A DNA stretch of 64,000 bases. Source: Beijerinckiaceae bacterium (GTDB lineage: Bacteria; Pseudomonadota; Alphaproteobacteria; Rhizobiales; Beijerinckiaceae). The stretch covers positions 868,001 through 932,000 of the forward strand of contig JAPZUD010000001.1 in assembly GCA_027533425.1 (NCBI GenBank). Direction: 5' to 3'. The notes below the pieces were generated by a model. The model did not search any database. It was not told the origin of the DNA and was given only the letters and a program-made list of their open reading frames with translations. How positions within the stretch are numbered: the stretch's first letter is position 1; each line of letters begins with the position of its first letter. Position numbers and translations under genes: made by a program. Of the stretch, positions 29,091-38,837 are shown piece by piece.

Positions 29091-29486
29091 TCACGGCCGG
29101 CCGGGTCGCCTGCCTTTGGTGCGGCTTGCCACCCGGCTCGCTGCCTGGCGTGCCAGCCCTACCCAGTGCCTCAGGGTTTCCGGATCATCATAGGCGTTGT
29201 CCGGCAGCGCGAAATAGGACATCACCGCCTGCTGGCCCGCCTTCTTCTCATAGGTGAAGGGCCGGGAATCCGCCTGCTCCCAGAGCAGCCGGGTTTCGGC
29301 ATCGACCTTCAGGAATAGGGCGCCATCGACATCGATCGCGAAAATGCCTTCCGGCCCGTAGACGCCATGGCCGCCGAACATCGGGCGGACCTTGACGGCG
29401 AGAACCGGCGCGAAGAAGTCAACCAGCTCAACAGCCCTCGGCGCCTCTTGCCGTGACGTCCGTTGCCGCGAGGCCCCCTGTCGCAT
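29091..29486 (-). CDS. TfoX/Sxy N-terminal-domain protein
   Basis: A 131-residue protein with the TfoX N-terminal fold signature: VRPMFGGHGVYGPEGIFAIDVDGALFLKVDAET, then PFTYEKKAGQQAVMSYFALPDNAYDDPETL. Only the N-terminal TfoX domain is present, as is common; the C-terminal half found in the enterobacterial competence regulator Sxy is absent. It ends in a basic tail (TKGRRPGRP). It follows the A-type carrier gene by two bases and is surely cotranscribed. The function of such single-domain members is not known. Confidence 0.85.
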   Translation of the reverse strand: MRQGASRQRTSRQEAPRAVELVDFFAPVLAVKVRPMFGGHGVYGPEGIFAIDVDGALFLKVDAETRLLWEQADSRPFTYEKKAGQQAVMSYFALPDNAYDDPETLRHWVGLARQAASRVASRTKGRRPGRP

Positions 29487-29488
29487 CG

Positions 29489-29884
29489 TCAGCCGGCGAG
29501 CACATCCGGCTTGGCGGGTGTGATCGCAACGCTTTCACCACAACCGCAAGCGGAGGTCTCGTTGGGGTTGCGGAACACAAAGGTCGAGGCGAACTTGTCG
29601 GTCTTGACGTCCATTTCCGTGCCGAGAAGAAACAGCACGGCCTTGGGGTCGACCAGCAGGGTCACGCCCTTGTCCTCGATCACCTCGTCATGCGGGTTTT
29701 TCGCCTCGGCATATTCCATCGTGTAGGACATGCCAGCGCAACCGCCGTTCTTCACCCCGACACGCAAGCCGACAATCGGCCTTTCAGCGGCGGAAATGGC
29801 CTCGCGGACACGCGCCGCCGCGGCGTCGCTCAGCGACATGACCTGCAGTTTCCGGCGCGGGGCCGGGTTGGGGACGGTATTCAC
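29489..29884 (-). CDS. sufA: A-type iron-sulfur carrier protein (SufA/ErpA-like)
   Basis: A 131-residue protein from a GTG start at 29884, five bases after a strong AGGAGG. It has the HesB/IscA fold with the three conserved Cys: GVKNGGCAGMSYTMEY and the C-terminal NETSACGCGES. A-type carriers accept an Fe-S cluster from the SUF or ISC scaffold and pass it to apo-proteins. It is separated from the sufBCDS cluster by the GNAT gene on the opposite strand and by the exported-protein gene, so it has its own promoter but clearly belongs to the system. SufA and ErpA cannot be told apart on sequence alone. Confidence 0.92.
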   Translation of the reverse strand: MNTVPNPAPRRKLQVMSLSDAAAARVREAISAAERPIVGLRVGVKNGGCAGMSYTMEYAEAKNPHDEVIEDKGVTLLVDPKAVLFLLGTEMDVKTDKFASTFVFRNPNETSACGCGESVAITPAKPDVLAG

Positions 29885-30009
29885 GTCATCCTCCTGTCAG
29901 CCGGATTCAAGGTCCGGAGCAGTTACGATAGTGTGAGTATACCCTAACAATTCTTGCGTAAAGGTCGAGAGGGCGGCGACACTGCGCCGGTCACGAACCC
30001 GAGAGAGCC

Positions 30010-30609
30010 ATGATTCTTCCCTCCCCCCTGCCCGTCCTGCGCTCCGAGCGGCTGATCCTGCGCCGGCCCGTCGCGACCGACATCACCGATCGCCATGCCA
30101 TCGGCCGCGATCCGGAAATCTACCGGATGCTGGGGGCGGATATCCGCGGCCTCAGCCCGCTGACCGAGGATCAGGCCCGCGCCTGGGTGGAAAGCATCGT
30201 CTCCCATCCCGCAGCCTGGGTGATCGAGCATGAGGGCCGCGCCATCGGCGAGATCCTGCTCGATAACTTCGTCGAGGCCGACCGCCGGGCCGGGCTCATC
30301 ATCGGTATTCTCGATCCACAGGCACTCGGAAAGGGCCTCGGCACCGAGGCGATCCGTGCCGTCGCGGAATTCGCCTTCGACACGCTCGCCCTGCACAAGC
30401 TCTCGATGCGGGTGCTCGGTTTCAATACGCGTGCGCTGCGCGCCTATGAGCGCGTCGGCTTCATCCGCGAGGGGCTGGAGCGGGAATCGGCGCTGATCGG
30501 CGGCCTCTGGCATGACGACGTCATTGTCGGGCTGCTCAAGCGTGATTTCGACGCCCTGCGCGCCGAACCCAAGGGCCCGGCCATTCCGGCGCCGGCCTTG
30601 CGCTCGTGA
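30010..30609 (+). CDS. GNAT-family N-acetyltransferase
   Basis: A 199-residue acyltransferase of the RimJ/RimL-like group. N-terminal RSERLILRRPVATD is typical; the acetyl-CoA-binding motif is GILDPQALGKGLGTEAIRA, and NTRALRAYERVGFIREG is the conserved motif B. Members acetylate ribosomal proteins or small molecules; the substrate is not predictable. It is the only plus-strand gene in this stretch and splits the minus-strand SUF series; its stop codon directly abuts the stop of the convergent exported-protein gene. Confidence 0.9.
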   Translation: MILPSPLPVLRSERLILRRPVATDITDRHAIGRDPEIYRMLGADIRGLSPLTEDQARAWVESIVSHPAAWVIEHEGRAIGEILLDNFVEADRRAGLIIGILDPQALGKGLGTEAIRAVAEFAFDTLALHKLSMRVLGFNTRALRAYERVGFIREGLERESALIGGLWHDDVIVGLLKRDFDALRAEPKGPAIPAPALRS

Positions 30610-31362
30610 TCATTTCAGGCGGACATAGACCCCGTTGAACCGCACATTCATGCCACCGCAGCCGCCACTATCCTCGACCACGAGATAACGTCCGAAAAGC
30701 TGAAGGCGGGCCTGGCATTCGCCGAAATCATGCGGCGATTTTTCGCCGGAATAGCCATCGCCGAAAAACACGCGGTTGCCCTTCGGCATGGCCTCGCCTT
30801 CCAGTTCGCCAACATTGATCGCTCCTCGCGCAACGCGGCCGGGATCATGTCCGCCATAGGTCGCGTACCCCGCGATGACCAGCTTGCCACCCTCGCCTTT
30901 CGCGATGGTGATCTCCGCCTCGGCATTGCGGCTCCAGGTTCCGAGCCAGTCTTCAGGGCGCGGGACGACAACGGGCACGGGGACAAGCGCTGTGGCCGGC
31001 AGAAACCCGCTGGTTTCGGCAAACTGGTCCTTCACCTTGCGGACATTCGGCGCGATATAGGTTGCGCAGGCAATGCCGTTCCGGATTTCCGCCACCAGCA
31101 CCTCGTCACCGGGAACGAGGAAACCCCGACGCTTGCATGCATCGGAAAGATCAGGGCATTTTGGCTTGGCCTTGTCGCGGTCTGCGATGAAGTTCACGCG
31201 CGGGCCGGCACCTGCCAGCTTCATCAGGACAATGTTCGGTTCAACGCCCGCTTCCGGCGGGCCCTGGCAATAGCCACGCTCGAAAAGGGTCTGCGCCGCA
31301 GCCGGCACCGCCAGCGGCGCAAGGAGAAGGACGAGAACGGGAAACAGGCTGGCGCGTTTCAT
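30610..31362 (-). CDS. Exported protein at the end of the SUF operon, unknown
   Basis: A 250-residue protein with a signal peptide (MKRASLFPVLVLLLAPLAVPAAAQ). Residues about 25-120 look like an SH3-type module: CKRRGFLVPGDEVLVAEIRNGIACATYIAP. The second half is beta-rich with LGTWSRNAEAEITIAK and ends FNGVYVRLK. Eight Cys are scattered, several probably paired. It begins 21 bases after the sufT stop on the same strand, so it may be cotranscribed with suf. No named family recognised. Confidence 0.65.
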   Translation of the reverse strand: MKRASLFPVLVLLLAPLAVPAAAQTLFERGYCQGPPEAGVEPNIVLMKLAGAGPRVNFIADRDKAKPKCPDLSDACKRRGFLVPGDEVLVAEIRNGIACATYIAPNVRKVKDQFAETSGFLPATALVPVPVVVPRPEDWLGTWSRNAEAEITIAKGEGGKLVIAGYATYGGHDPGRVARGAINVGELEGEAMPKGNRVFFGDGYSGEKSPHDFGECQARLQLFGRYLVVEDSGGCGGMNVRFNGVYVRLK

Positions 31363-31383
31363 GTCTCCAGCCTGCTCTTACGC

Positions 31384-31785
31384 TCACCACATGTCGAGGG
31401 CGACGCGTGCCTCATCCGACATCCGGCTCTGGTCCCAGGGCGGATCAAAGGTCATGACCACCTTGCAGCCGGACACGCCGGGCACGTTCAGGACGGCCGT
31501 CTCGACCCAGCCGGGCATCTCGCCGGCTACCGGGCAGCCAGGCGCCGTCAGCGTCATGTCGATGGTGATGTAACGGTCATCCGAGATATCGATCCGGTAG
31601 ATCAGGCCCAGTTCGTAGATATCGGCCGGGATTTCCGGGTCATAGACGGTTTTCAATGCGGCGATGATGTCATCCGTCAGGCGATCGAGTTCCTCCGGCG
31701 GAATCGCGCCCGCCGGCGCCGCCGGAGCGGCTGCGCTGGTCTCGTTTTCCGGGATCGGATCGATCCGGGTCGCGTCATCGGTCAT
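31384..31785 (-). CDS. sufT: SUF system assembly protein SufT (DUF59/MIP18)
   Basis: A 133-residue protein; start at the ATG at 31785 (a TTG at 31794 is possible). An Ala/Pro-rich N-terminal stretch precedes the DUF59 domain: LKTVYDPEIPADIYELGLIY, DMTLTAPGCPVAGEMPGWVE with the conserved reactive Cys, and VVMTFDPPWDQSRMSDEAR. MIP18-like proteins assist maturation of Fe-S proteins. It lies 12 bases after sufS in the SUF operon. Confidence 0.92.
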   Translation of the reverse strand: MTDDATRIDPIPENETSAAAPAAPAGAIPPEELDRLTDDIIAALKTVYDPEIPADIYELGLIYRIDISDDRYITIDMTLTAPGCPVAGEMPGWVETAVLNVPGVSGCKVVMTFDPPWDQSRMSDEARVALDMW

Positions 31786-31797
31786 GCGCTGCAATCC

Positions 31798-33024
31798 TCA
31801 ACCGAACAGTCGGTCAGCCCGCACCAGCGCTTCCGCCAGCCGGTCGACCTCTTCCCGGGTGTTATATAGGGCAAAGCTCGCGCGACAGGTAGCCGTTTTG
31901 CCGAAGCGCTTCAGCAGCGGCATCGTGCAATGCGTTCCGGCCCGGACGGCAACGCCCTGACGGTCGATGACCGTGGCAATGTCATGCGCATGGGCATGAG
32001 CATGGCTGAACGACACGATCGCGCCCTTGTGCCGCGCTTTCCCGAGGATGGAGATGGAGTTGATCTCGCCCAGCCGCTCATGCGCGTAGGCGACCAGCGC
32101 ATCCTCATGGGCGCGGATCGCCTCCTTGCCGAGCGCATTGACATAGTCGATCGCGGCGCCGAGTCCGATCGCCTGCACGAGCGGCGGCGTGCCGGCCTCG
32201 AAGCGGTGCGGCGGCCCGCCATAGGTCACGCCCTCCTCCGATACCTCGCGGATCATCTCGCCGCCACCAAGGAAGGGCGGAAGCTGCTCGAGCAGCGCCT
32301 TCTTGCCGTAGAGCACGCCGATGCCCGACGGCCCATAGAGCTTGTGGCCGGTGAAGACGTAGAAATCGGCATCGAGATCCTGCACGTCGACATCGAGATG
32401 GACCGCCGCCTGGCTGCCATCCACGACAACCGGAATGCCGCGCGCATGGGCGATGCGGATCACCTCTTTCACCGGCACGATGGTGCCGAGCGCATTCGAC
32501 ATCTGCGTGATGGCCACGACCTTGGTCCGCTCGGTCAGCAGCGCCTCGAACGCCTCCAGCAGGAAATTGCCATCCTCGTCCACCGGCGCCCATTTGATCA
32601 CGGCGCCATGGCGCTCGCGCCAGAAATGCCACGGCACGATGTTGGAATGATGCTCCATGATGGAGAGAACGATCTCGTCGCCCTCACCGAGCCGGACATG
32701 GCGGCCCAGCGCCGAGGCGACGAGGTTGAGGCTCTCGGTCGCGTTCTTGGTGAAGATGATTTCCTCCACCGAGGCCGCGTTGAGGAAGCCCCTTACCCGC
32801 TCGCGGGCGCCCTCATAGGCCTCCGTCGCGGCATTGGCGAGATAATGCAGGCCCCTGTGGACATTGGCATATTCGGTCTCGTAGGCAAGGCGCATACGAT
32901 CCAGCACCTGGCTGGGCTTCTGCGCCGAGGCGGCATTGTCGAGATAGGTCAGCGGCTTGCCGTAAGGCTCCAGCGCGAGGGCCGGGAAATCGGCGCGGAT
33001 CCGGTCGAGGTCGAAGCTCATCAT
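31798..33024 (-). CDS. sufS: Cysteine desulfurase SufS
   Basis: A 408-residue class II (SufS/Csd-type) cysteine desulfurase starting MMSFDLDRIRADFPAL at 33024; the frame extends further upstream but overlaps the membrane-protein gene. PLP-binding Lys is in FTGHKLYGPSG, the active-site Cys in RAGTHCTMPLLKRFG, and the C-terminus has RASFALYNTREEVD. It removes sulfur from cysteine and hands it on for SufBCD-based cluster assembly (usually through SufE or SufU, neither of which is seen here). It is a second desulfurase, besides the IscS-like one at 37524-38735. Confidence 0.96.
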   Translation of the reverse strand: MMSFDLDRIRADFPALALEPYGKPLTYLDNAASAQKPSQVLDRMRLAYETEYANVHRGLHYLANAATEAYEGARERVRGFLNAASVEEIIFTKNATESLNLVASALGRHVRLGEGDEIVLSIMEHHSNIVPWHFWRERHGAVIKWAPVDEDGNFLLEAFEALLTERTKVVAITQMSNALGTIVPVKEVIRIAHARGIPVVVDGSQAAVHLDVDVQDLDADFYVFTGHKLYGPSGIGVLYGKKALLEQLPPFLGGGEMIREVSEEGVTYGGPPHRFEAGTPPLVQAIGLGAAIDYVNALGKEAIRAHEDALVAYAHERLGEINSISILGKARHKGAIVSFSHAHAHAHDIATVIDRQGVAVRAGTHCTMPLLKRFGKTATCRASFALYNTREEVDRLAEALVRADRLFG

Positions 33025-33026
33025 CG

Positions 33027-33701
33027 TCAATCCACCAATTCGGGAAACAGGGCCAGCGTGCCCATCAGCACGCCCGAGAAAAAGAGAGCCGCGGCCACAA
33101 GCCCGGCGAGCAGCGAGAACATTAGGACCGCCAGCCCGCGTGGATAGCTGGCCAGCGCCAACGCGTCCGTCGCGAGCCGCGCCGATTGATGGATCGCCAT
33201 CGCGATCACCGCCAGCGAACCCGCCAGGACCAGATAGGCCCCGGTGGACGGCCAGAACCGATGGACGATCACGCCGGTCAGATCGGACAGGACACCGGCA
33301 AAGCCTGCGAGGAATCCGACGCAGAACAGGAAATAAACCGCGAGATTGGCATCGCGCCGGGCAGCCGAACCGCCGAACAGGCGCGAAACCGTGGGCAGGA
33401 CCAGCCATTGCACAAGCAGCAGCGTCGCCAGCCCACCGATCACTGCCGCCCAGACCGTGGGCACCAGAGCCGGATGGATGGTTGTCTGGTCATCCGTTCC
33501 GAAGAACGAATCCAGCAGCGCATCCGCGCCGAGCCGCCGGTTCAGCACGAGGCTGAAGGCGATGCCAAGCCCGTAGAGCAGGATTGCCCGCCAGGCATCG
33601 GCCCGGCTGCGTCCCTCGCGCTGCCCGGCCTCGACGACGCCGTGCGGATCCGTCCAGACCCGCATGACATCATCCCAGACCGGGGAGCCCGGATTGCTCA
33701 C
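33027..33701 (-). CDS. Yip1-like polytopic membrane protein in the SUF operon
   Basis: A 224-residue protein with about five membrane segments. I choose the GTG at 33701 because it overlaps the sufD stop (GTGA at 33701-33698), a classic coupling signal; an ATG at 33725 is an alternative. The N-terminal part (VWDDVMRVWTDPHGVVEAGQ) and the arrangement of hydrophobic segments resemble bacterial Yip1-domain proteins, but I am not certain. It ends two bases before sufS starts, so it is in the middle of the operon between sufD and sufS. No link between this family and Fe-S assembly is established; it may tie the SUF machinery to the membrane or be a neutral passenger. Confidence 0.72.
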   Translation of the reverse strand: MSNPGSPVWDDVMRVWTDPHGVVEAGQREGRSRADAWRAILLYGLGIAFSLVLNRRLGADALLDSFFGTDDQTTIHPALVPTVWAAVIGGLATLLLVQWLVLPTVSRLFGGSAARRDANLAVYFLFCVGFLAGFAGVLSDLTGVIVHRFWPSTGAYLVLAGSLAVIAMAIHQSARLATDALALASYPRGLAVLMFSLLAGLVAAALFFSGVLMGTLALFPELVD

Positions 33702-34897
33702 GCCGCCTGCCTTGCTGCCAGCCATTCGGTGATCCGCGCGGACAGCGAGTCCCGCAGCGCCTCGTCGCTCACCGCCTCGAGCACCTCGCCCAAGAAGGCC
33801 TCGACGAGCAGGGCCTCGGCCTCGGCACGCGGCAGGCCGCGCGCCATCAGGTAGAAGAGCTGGCTCTCCTCGAGCGCGCCGCAGGTGGCGCCGTGGGCGC
33901 AGACCACGTCATCGGCGAAGATTTCCAGCTCCGGCTTGTTCGACATCGCTGCCTCGTCGCCGAGGAGCAGCGCGTTCGAGGCCATCTGGCCATCGGTCTT
34001 CTGGGCATGCGGCCGCACGATGATCTTGCCCTGGAACACGCCATGGGCCTCGTCATCGGCGACCGTACGGAACAATTCGCGGCTGGTGCCATGCGGAACC
34101 GCATGATCAACCACCAGCGTATTGTCGCAATGCTGCCGCCCGCGGATCATCGTGACGCCGCGCAGGTCGAGCTTCGCATTCTCGCCGGCATAGGTGATGA
34201 AGCTCTGGTGCCGGGAAACGGCCCCGCCCAGGCTGAAATTGAGCGACATCAGCTCCGCCTCGGCCGCCAGCGACGCCGCCAGCGTGGACAGGACAAGCGC
34301 CTCGTTCCCCGCCGCATTGACGCGGATATGCTCGACCTTCGCCCCCTCGCCGAGGATCAGCTCGACGACATGGTTCGAGGAATAGGCCACGCCATCGGCG
34401 CCGGAATGCGTTTCCACCAGCGTCACCGACGCGGCCGCGCCGATCTCGACAATCACGCGGCCATGCCGGCTGGCATGGGCGACATCCAGCACCAGCGGCT
34501 CGGCAACGGCCGTGCCGGCCGCCACGCGGATGACCAACCCCTCGCGCATGAAGGCGGTGTTGAGATCGACCACCACGTCCTCGGCCTTGCCCATGGCCAG
34601 CCCGGGCCGGAACCCGCCGGCCAGCGCCTCGGCAAGGCTCTGGATCGTCACGCCTGCCGGCGCCTTCGGGGCGGGCAGAGACTGGCTGCCCGCTTCCGGC
34701 GCCTGGCGCATCAGGGCGCGCAGGTCGGTGTAATGATAGGCCTCGACCCGCTTCGAAGGCAGGCCCTTCGCCTTGAACCGCTCGAATGCCGCTGCTCGTT
34801 CCGCCGCGGCGCCCGGCAGCCCGGCCTTTTCGGCCTCGAACCGCTCGATCAGCGCCGTCTCGGCCGGCGTCCGCATCTGAACCACTGCCGGTGCCAT
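33698..34897 (-). CDS. sufD: Fe-S cluster assembly protein SufD
   Basis: A 399-residue SufD starting at the ATG at 34897, which overlaps the sufC stop (TGATG). It has the right-handed beta-helix pattern of SufB/SufD and the conserved C-terminal region ALLLGDEAAMSNKPELEIFADDV, then VCAHGATCGALEESQLFYLMARG with the conserved His. SufD forms the SufBC2D scaffold complex that builds Fe-S clusters. Its stop overlaps the start of the Yip1-like gene. Confidence 0.96.
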   Translation of the reverse strand: MAPAVVQMRTPAETALIERFEAEKAGLPGAAAERAAAFERFKAKGLPSKRVEAYHYTDLRALMRQAPEAGSQSLPAPKAPAGVTIQSLAEALAGGFRPGLAMGKAEDVVVDLNTAFMREGLVIRVAAGTAVAEPLVLDVAHASRHGRVIVEIGAAASVTLVETHSGADGVAYSSNHVVELILGEGAKVEHIRVNAAGNEALVLSTLAASLAAEAELMSLNFSLGGAVSRHQSFITYAGENAKLDLRGVTMIRGRQHCDNTLVVDHAVPHGTSRELFRTVADDEAHGVFQGKIIVRPHAQKTDGQMASNALLLGDEAAMSNKPELEIFADDVVCAHGATCGALEESQLFYLMARGLPRAEAEALLVEAFLGEVLEAVSDEALRDSLSARITEWLAARQAA

Positions 34898-35643
34898 CAC
34901 GCGGCCTCGACATAATTCGCGTAGCCATCCTTCTCGAGCTCATGCGCCAGTTCCGGCCCGCCCGATTTCACGATCCGGCCCTTGGCCATCACATGCACCT
35001 TGTCCGGCACGATATGGTCAAGCAGGCGCTGGTAATGGGTGATGACCAGCATGCCACGGCCCGCGCCGCGCAGCGCATTGACGCCTTCGGCCACGATGCG
35101 GAGCGCATCGATATCGAGGCCGGAATCGGTCTCGTCGAGGATGCAATAGGCCGGGTCGAGCAGGGTCATCTGCAGGATTTCCATGCGCTTCTTCTCGCCG
35201 CCCGAGAAGCCGACATTGAGCGGCCGCTTCAGCATGTCCGGGTTGATGCCGAGCTTTTCCGCTGCCCCGCGCACCTTGCGCATGAAATCACCCGGCGAAA
35301 GTTCGGTCTCGCCGCGCGCCTTGGCCTGCGCATTCATCGCGGCCTTGAGGAAGGTCATTGTGGCCACGCCCGGGATTTCCAGCGGATACTGGAAGGCGAG
35401 GAACAGACCCGCCGCCGCACGCTCATTGGCTTCCATCTCGAGGATGGAATTGCCGTTGAGCAGGATATCGCCCTCGGTGACGGTGTAATCTTCCTTCCCC
35501 GCGATCACGTAGGACAGGGTGGACTTGCCCGAGCCGTTCGGCCCCATGATCGCCGCGACTTCGCCGGGATGGATGGTCAGCGTCAGGCCGTTGAGGATCT
35601 TCTTGCCGTCGATTTCGACGTGGAGGTTCTTGATTTCAAGCAT
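34897..35643 (-). CDS. sufC: SUF system ABC-type ATPase SufC
   Basis: A 248-residue soluble ABC ATPase. Walker A is GPNGSGKST, the Q-loop region is [13 protein letters not shown], the ABC signature [11 protein letters not shown], Walker [17 protein letters not shown] and the H-loop VITHYQRLL. SufC dimerises within SufBC2D and powers cluster assembly. The stop overlaps the sufD start by one base, giving translational coupling. Confidence 0.98.
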   Translation of the reverse strand: MLEIKNLHVEIDGKKILNGLTLTIHPGEVAAIMGPNGSGKSTLSYVIAGKEDYTVTEGDILLNGNSILEMEANERAAAGLFLAFQYPLEIPGVATMTFLKAAMNAQAKARGETELSPGDFMRKVRGAAEKLGINPDMLKRPLNVGFSGGEKKRMEILQMTLLDPAYCILDETDSGLDIDALRIVAEGVNALRGAGRGMLVITHYQRLLDHIVPDKVHVMAKGRIVKSGGPELAHELEKDGYANYVEAA

Positions 35644-35695
35644 CGTTTTGTTCCGTTCGTTCCATCGCTTGCGCGGTCATTGTCAGAAAAGGTCA

Positions 35696-35983
35696 TCAAT
35701 CCGGATTGCCCGGATTGAGAATTCGCCATTCCGCCTTGGCTTCTTCCCGGGAAAGACCTTGTTCCATCCGCATCCGGATGAAGGCCCGCCACTCGAAAAG
35801 CCGCCACACGCCGATCATTCCAAAAGTCGCCATTCCGACCGGGATCCAGAGGTTCAACGCCGCACGCATGGGCGCGTAGAACAGGCATCCGAGAAGAATG
35901 GCGATGCCGCAGAAGAAGAGGAGCGTCGCCAGACCCTTGAGACTGTCAAGCCGTCGCCACATCCGCTCTGCGGAAGCTCTCAC
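35696..35983 (-). CDS. Small two-helix membrane protein in the SUF operon
   Basis: A 95-residue protein from a GTG at 35983 that overlaps the sufB stop by four bases (GTGA). It has two predicted membrane segments ([20 protein letters not shown] and [19 protein letters not shown]) and a charged cytoplasmic tail ending [20 protein letters not shown]. It lies between sufB and sufC in an operon where all neighbours are Fe-S assembly genes. I do not recognise the family. Together with the Yip1-like gene it makes two membrane proteins inserted in this SUF operon. Confidence 0.75.
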   Translation of the reverse strand: MRASAERMWRRLDSLKGLATLLFFCGIAILLGCLFYAPMRAALNLWIPVGMATFGMIGVWRLFEWRAFIRMRMEQGLSREEAKAEWRILNPGNPD

Positions 35984-37452
35984 CCCACGCTCCCCTCGAG
36001 GCTGATCGCGATGAGCTTCTGCGCTTCCACCGCGAATTCCATCGGCAGCTGCTGCAGCACATCCTTCACGAAGCCATTGACGATGAGCGCCACCGCCTCT
36101 TCCTCGTCAAGGCCGCGCTGCATGCAATAGAACAGCTGGTCCTCGGCGATCTTCGAGGTGGTCGCCTCATGCTCGAACACGGCCGAGGCATTCTTGCTCT
36201 CGATATAGGGGATCGTGTGCGCGCCGCATTCCTGGCCGATCAGCAGGCTGTCGCAATTGGTGAAATTGCGCGCGCCCGTCGCCTTGCGATGCGCCGAGAC
36301 CTGCCCGCGATAGGTGTTGTCGCTCTTGCCGGCGGCAATGCCCTTGGCGATGATCTTAGAGGTCGTGTTCTTGCCGAGATGGATCATCTTCGTGCCGGAA
36401 TCGACCTGCTGCATCCCATTGGAAATGGCGATCGAGTAGAACTCGCCAGAAGAACCCTCTCCGCGCAGGATGCAGGACGGATACTTCCAGGTGATCGCCG
36501 AACCCGTTTCCACCTGCGTCCACGAGATCTTCGACCGCGCGCCGCGGCAATCGCCGCGCTTGGTCACGAAATTGTAGATCCCGCCCTTGCCCTCGCTGTC
36601 GCCTGGATACCAGTTCTGCACGGTCGAATACTTGATCTCGGCATCGTCAAGCGCGACCAGTTCGACAACCGCCGCATGCAGCTGGTTCTCGTCGCGCTTG
36701 GGCGCCGTGCAGCCCTCGAGATAGCTCACATAGGAACCGGCATCGGCGATGATCAGGGTCCGCTCGAACTGGCCGGTCTTCTGTTCGTTGATCCGGAAAT
36801 AGGTCGAGAGTTCCATCGGGCAGCGCACGCCCGGCGGAATGTAAACGAAGGAGCCATCCGAGAAGACAGCGGAATTCAGCGTGGCGTAGTAATTGTCGGT
36901 CGTCGGCACGACCGTGCCGAGATACTTCTGCACCAGTTCCGGATGCTCGCGCACCGCTTCGGAAATCGGGCAGAAGATAACACCGGCCTTCTTCAGCTCT
37001 TCCTTGAACGTGGTGACCACCGAAACCGAGTCGAACACCGCATCCACCGCCACGCGGTTCTGCGGCTCGACACCGGCGAGGATTTCCTGCTCGCGCAGCG
37101 GAATGCCGAGCTTCTCGTACGTCTTCAGCAGCTCGGGATCGACCTCGTCGAGCGATTTCGGGCCGGCCGTATTCTTCGGCGCCGCATAATAATGCAGGTC
37201 CTGGAAGTCGATGGCGGGGTAATGCACGCGCGACCAGGTCGGTTCGATCATCGTCTGCCAGCGGCGGAACGCCTCCAGCCGCCATTCGAGCAGCCAGGCC
37301 GGCTCGTCCTTCTTGGCCGAGATGTAGCGAACGATATCCTCGTTCAGCCCCTTCGGCGCCAGCTCGGATTCGATATCGGTGACGAACCCGTATTTGTACT
37401 GGTCGACGTCGATCGTCTTGACGGTGTCGACCGTCTCCTTCACCGCTGCCAT
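35980..37452 (-). CDS. sufB: Fe-S cluster assembly protein SufB
   Basis: A 490-residue SufB with a strong GAGGAG site before its ATG. It contains the SufB N-terminal part ([20 protein letters not shown]), the cluster/sulfur-acceptor region [19 protein letters not shown] with a conserved Cys, and the beta-helix core ending GASAV-type [36 protein letters not shown]. SufB is the scaffold on which clusters form, with SufC and SufD. It follows the cysteine desulfurase gene by 71 bases and its stop overlaps the small membrane-protein gene. Confidence 0.97.
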   Translation of the reverse strand: MAAVKETVDTVKTIDVDQYKYGFVTDIESELAPKGLNEDIVRYISAKKDEPAWLLEWRLEAFRRWQTMIEPTWSRVHYPAIDFQDLHYYAAPKNTAGPKSLDEVDPELLKTYEKLGIPLREQEILAGVEPQNRVAVDAVFDSVSVVTTFKEELKKAGVIFCPISEAVREHPELVQKYLGTVVPTTDNYYATLNSAVFSDGSFVYIPPGVRCPMELSTYFRINEQKTGQFERTLIIADAGSYVSYLEGCTAPKRDENQLHAAVVELVALDDAEIKYSTVQNWYPGDSEGKGGIYNFVTKRGDCRGARSKISWTQVETGSAITWKYPSCILRGEGSSGEFYSIAISNGMQQVDSGTKMIHLGKNTTSKIIAKGIAAGKSDNTYRGQVSAHRKATGARNFTNCDSLLIGQECGAHTIPYIESKNASAVFEHEATTSKIAEDQLFYCMQRGLDEEEAVALIVNGFVKDVLQQLPMEFAVEAQKLIAISLEGSVG

Positions 37453-37523
37453 TCTTTTCTCCTCTTCGGCTTCAAGGGCCGAGGGTTGCCGTCCAACGTT
37501 ATACGTGCCGCCGCGCCAGCCGA

Positions 37524-38735
37524 TCAGGCTGCCGAGGCGGATTGTGCCGTGGCCCGTCGCCGCGCCAGCTGTTTCTCCAGCGAGGCGAGGCAGCGGTCGA
37601 GATCGGCCCGGGTCGTGTCCGGCCCGATCGAGACGCGGATCGCGCCTTCGCGGATCGCCGCCGGCACGCCCATCGCCTCGAGCACATGGCTCGACTTCAC
37701 CTTGCCCGACGAACAGGCCGAACCGCTCGACACCGCCACGCCATCCAGGTCGAATGCGATCAGCGCCTGCGCGGCCGACAGGCCGGAAATGGCGAAGCAG
37801 GTCGTATTCGGCAAGCGCGAAACGCCCTTGCCCACAATTTCAACATCCGGTGCCAGGTGATTCAGACGATTCTCGAAATCATCCCGAAGCTGAATCAGCG
37901 TCTCAGGCGCTTCAGGCATCGCGCGAACGGCCCGGGCCGCCGCGCCCATGCCCGCGATGCCCGCGACATTCTCGGTGCCGCCGCGCTGGCCGCTCTCCTG
38001 CCCGCCGCCGGCAATGAAGGCGCCCTGCAGGCGAACCTCGCCGCGGGCGAAGACAATCGCGCCCACGCCCTTGGGCCCGCCGAATTTATGCGCCGACAGG
38101 AACAGCACATCCGCGCCGAGGGCTCTGATATCCAGTGTCATCCGGCCAGGCCCCTGCACGGCATCAACCACCACGATGCCGCCGGCCTCGCGCACGATGG
38201 CGGCCAGTTCCGCCACGGGCTGGATCACGCCGGTCTCGTTGTTGGCCAGCTGGAGCAGCACCATTGGCGGCTGCGCCGGCGCCACGGCCCGCGCTTCGGC
38301 AAGCGCGGCAGCCAAAGCTGTTTCCGTCACCAGCCCGTCGGCCGTCACCGGCAACGCGATGCAGTAGCCTGCCGGCAGCCCGGCCGCCTCGATCGCCTGA
38401 AGGACGGCAGCATGCTCGATCCCCGCCGCGAGAACCGGGCGGGCCGGCGCAGCGGCACCCGGCACAAGCGCACAGGCCATCTGGAGCCCGGCGCGGAGAA
38501 TGGCATTGGCGGCTTCGGTGGCGCCGGAGGTGAAGACAACATCCGCGGCCTCGCCGCCTGCCAGCGCCGCCACGTCGCGGCGCGCGGCTTCCACCAGCGC
38601 CCGGGCTGCACGGCCTTCCGCATGGATGGAGGAGGGATTGCCGGGGATCGCCAGAGATGAAAGCACAGCCTCCCGCGCGGCAGGATGCAGCGGGGCCGTC
38701 GCGTTCCAGTCGAGATAGGCACGCCCGGCGCCCAT
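37524..38735 (-). CDS. Cysteine desulfurase, IscS/NifS type, first gene of the SUF operon
   Basis: A 403-residue class I cysteine desulfurase. Signature residues: N-terminal [15 protein letters not shown]-binding Lys in [14 protein letters not shown], conserved [18 protein letters not shown], and the active-site Cys in the mobile loop [17 protein letters not shown]. It supplies sulfur for cluster assembly and possibly tRNA thiolation. It heads the SUF operon, with the palindromic operator 103 bases upstream. Two desulfurases of different class in one SUF locus are common in alphaproteobacteria. Confidence 0.94.
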   Translation of the reverse strand: MGAGRAYLDWNATAPLHPAAREAVLSSLAIPGNPSSIHAEGRAARALVEAARRDVAALAGGEAADVVFTSGATEAANAILRAGLQMACALVPGAAAPARPVLAAGIEHAAVLQAIEAAGLPAGYCIALPVTADGLVTETALAAALAEARAVAPAQPPMVLLQLANNETGVIQPVAELAAIVREAGGIVVVDAVQGPGRMTLDIRALGADVLFLSAHKFGGPKGVGAIVFARGEVRLQGAFIAGGGQESGQRGGTENVAGIAGMGAAARAVRAMPEAPETLIQLRDDFENRLNHLAPDVEIVGKGVSRLPNTTCFAISGLSAAQALIAFDLDGVAVSSGSACSSGKVKSSHVLEAMGVPAAIREGAIRVSIGPDTTRADLDRCLASLEKQLARRRATAQSASAA

Positions 38736-38837
38736 GGATCCCTCTTGCCTGCAATCCCGCGCGAAAAACGTCGCAATTCGCGCCGGGCTATGCTAACGCC
38801 CAGCGCCATCGGCACTCGGCCTGATCGGTCGGCGGCC

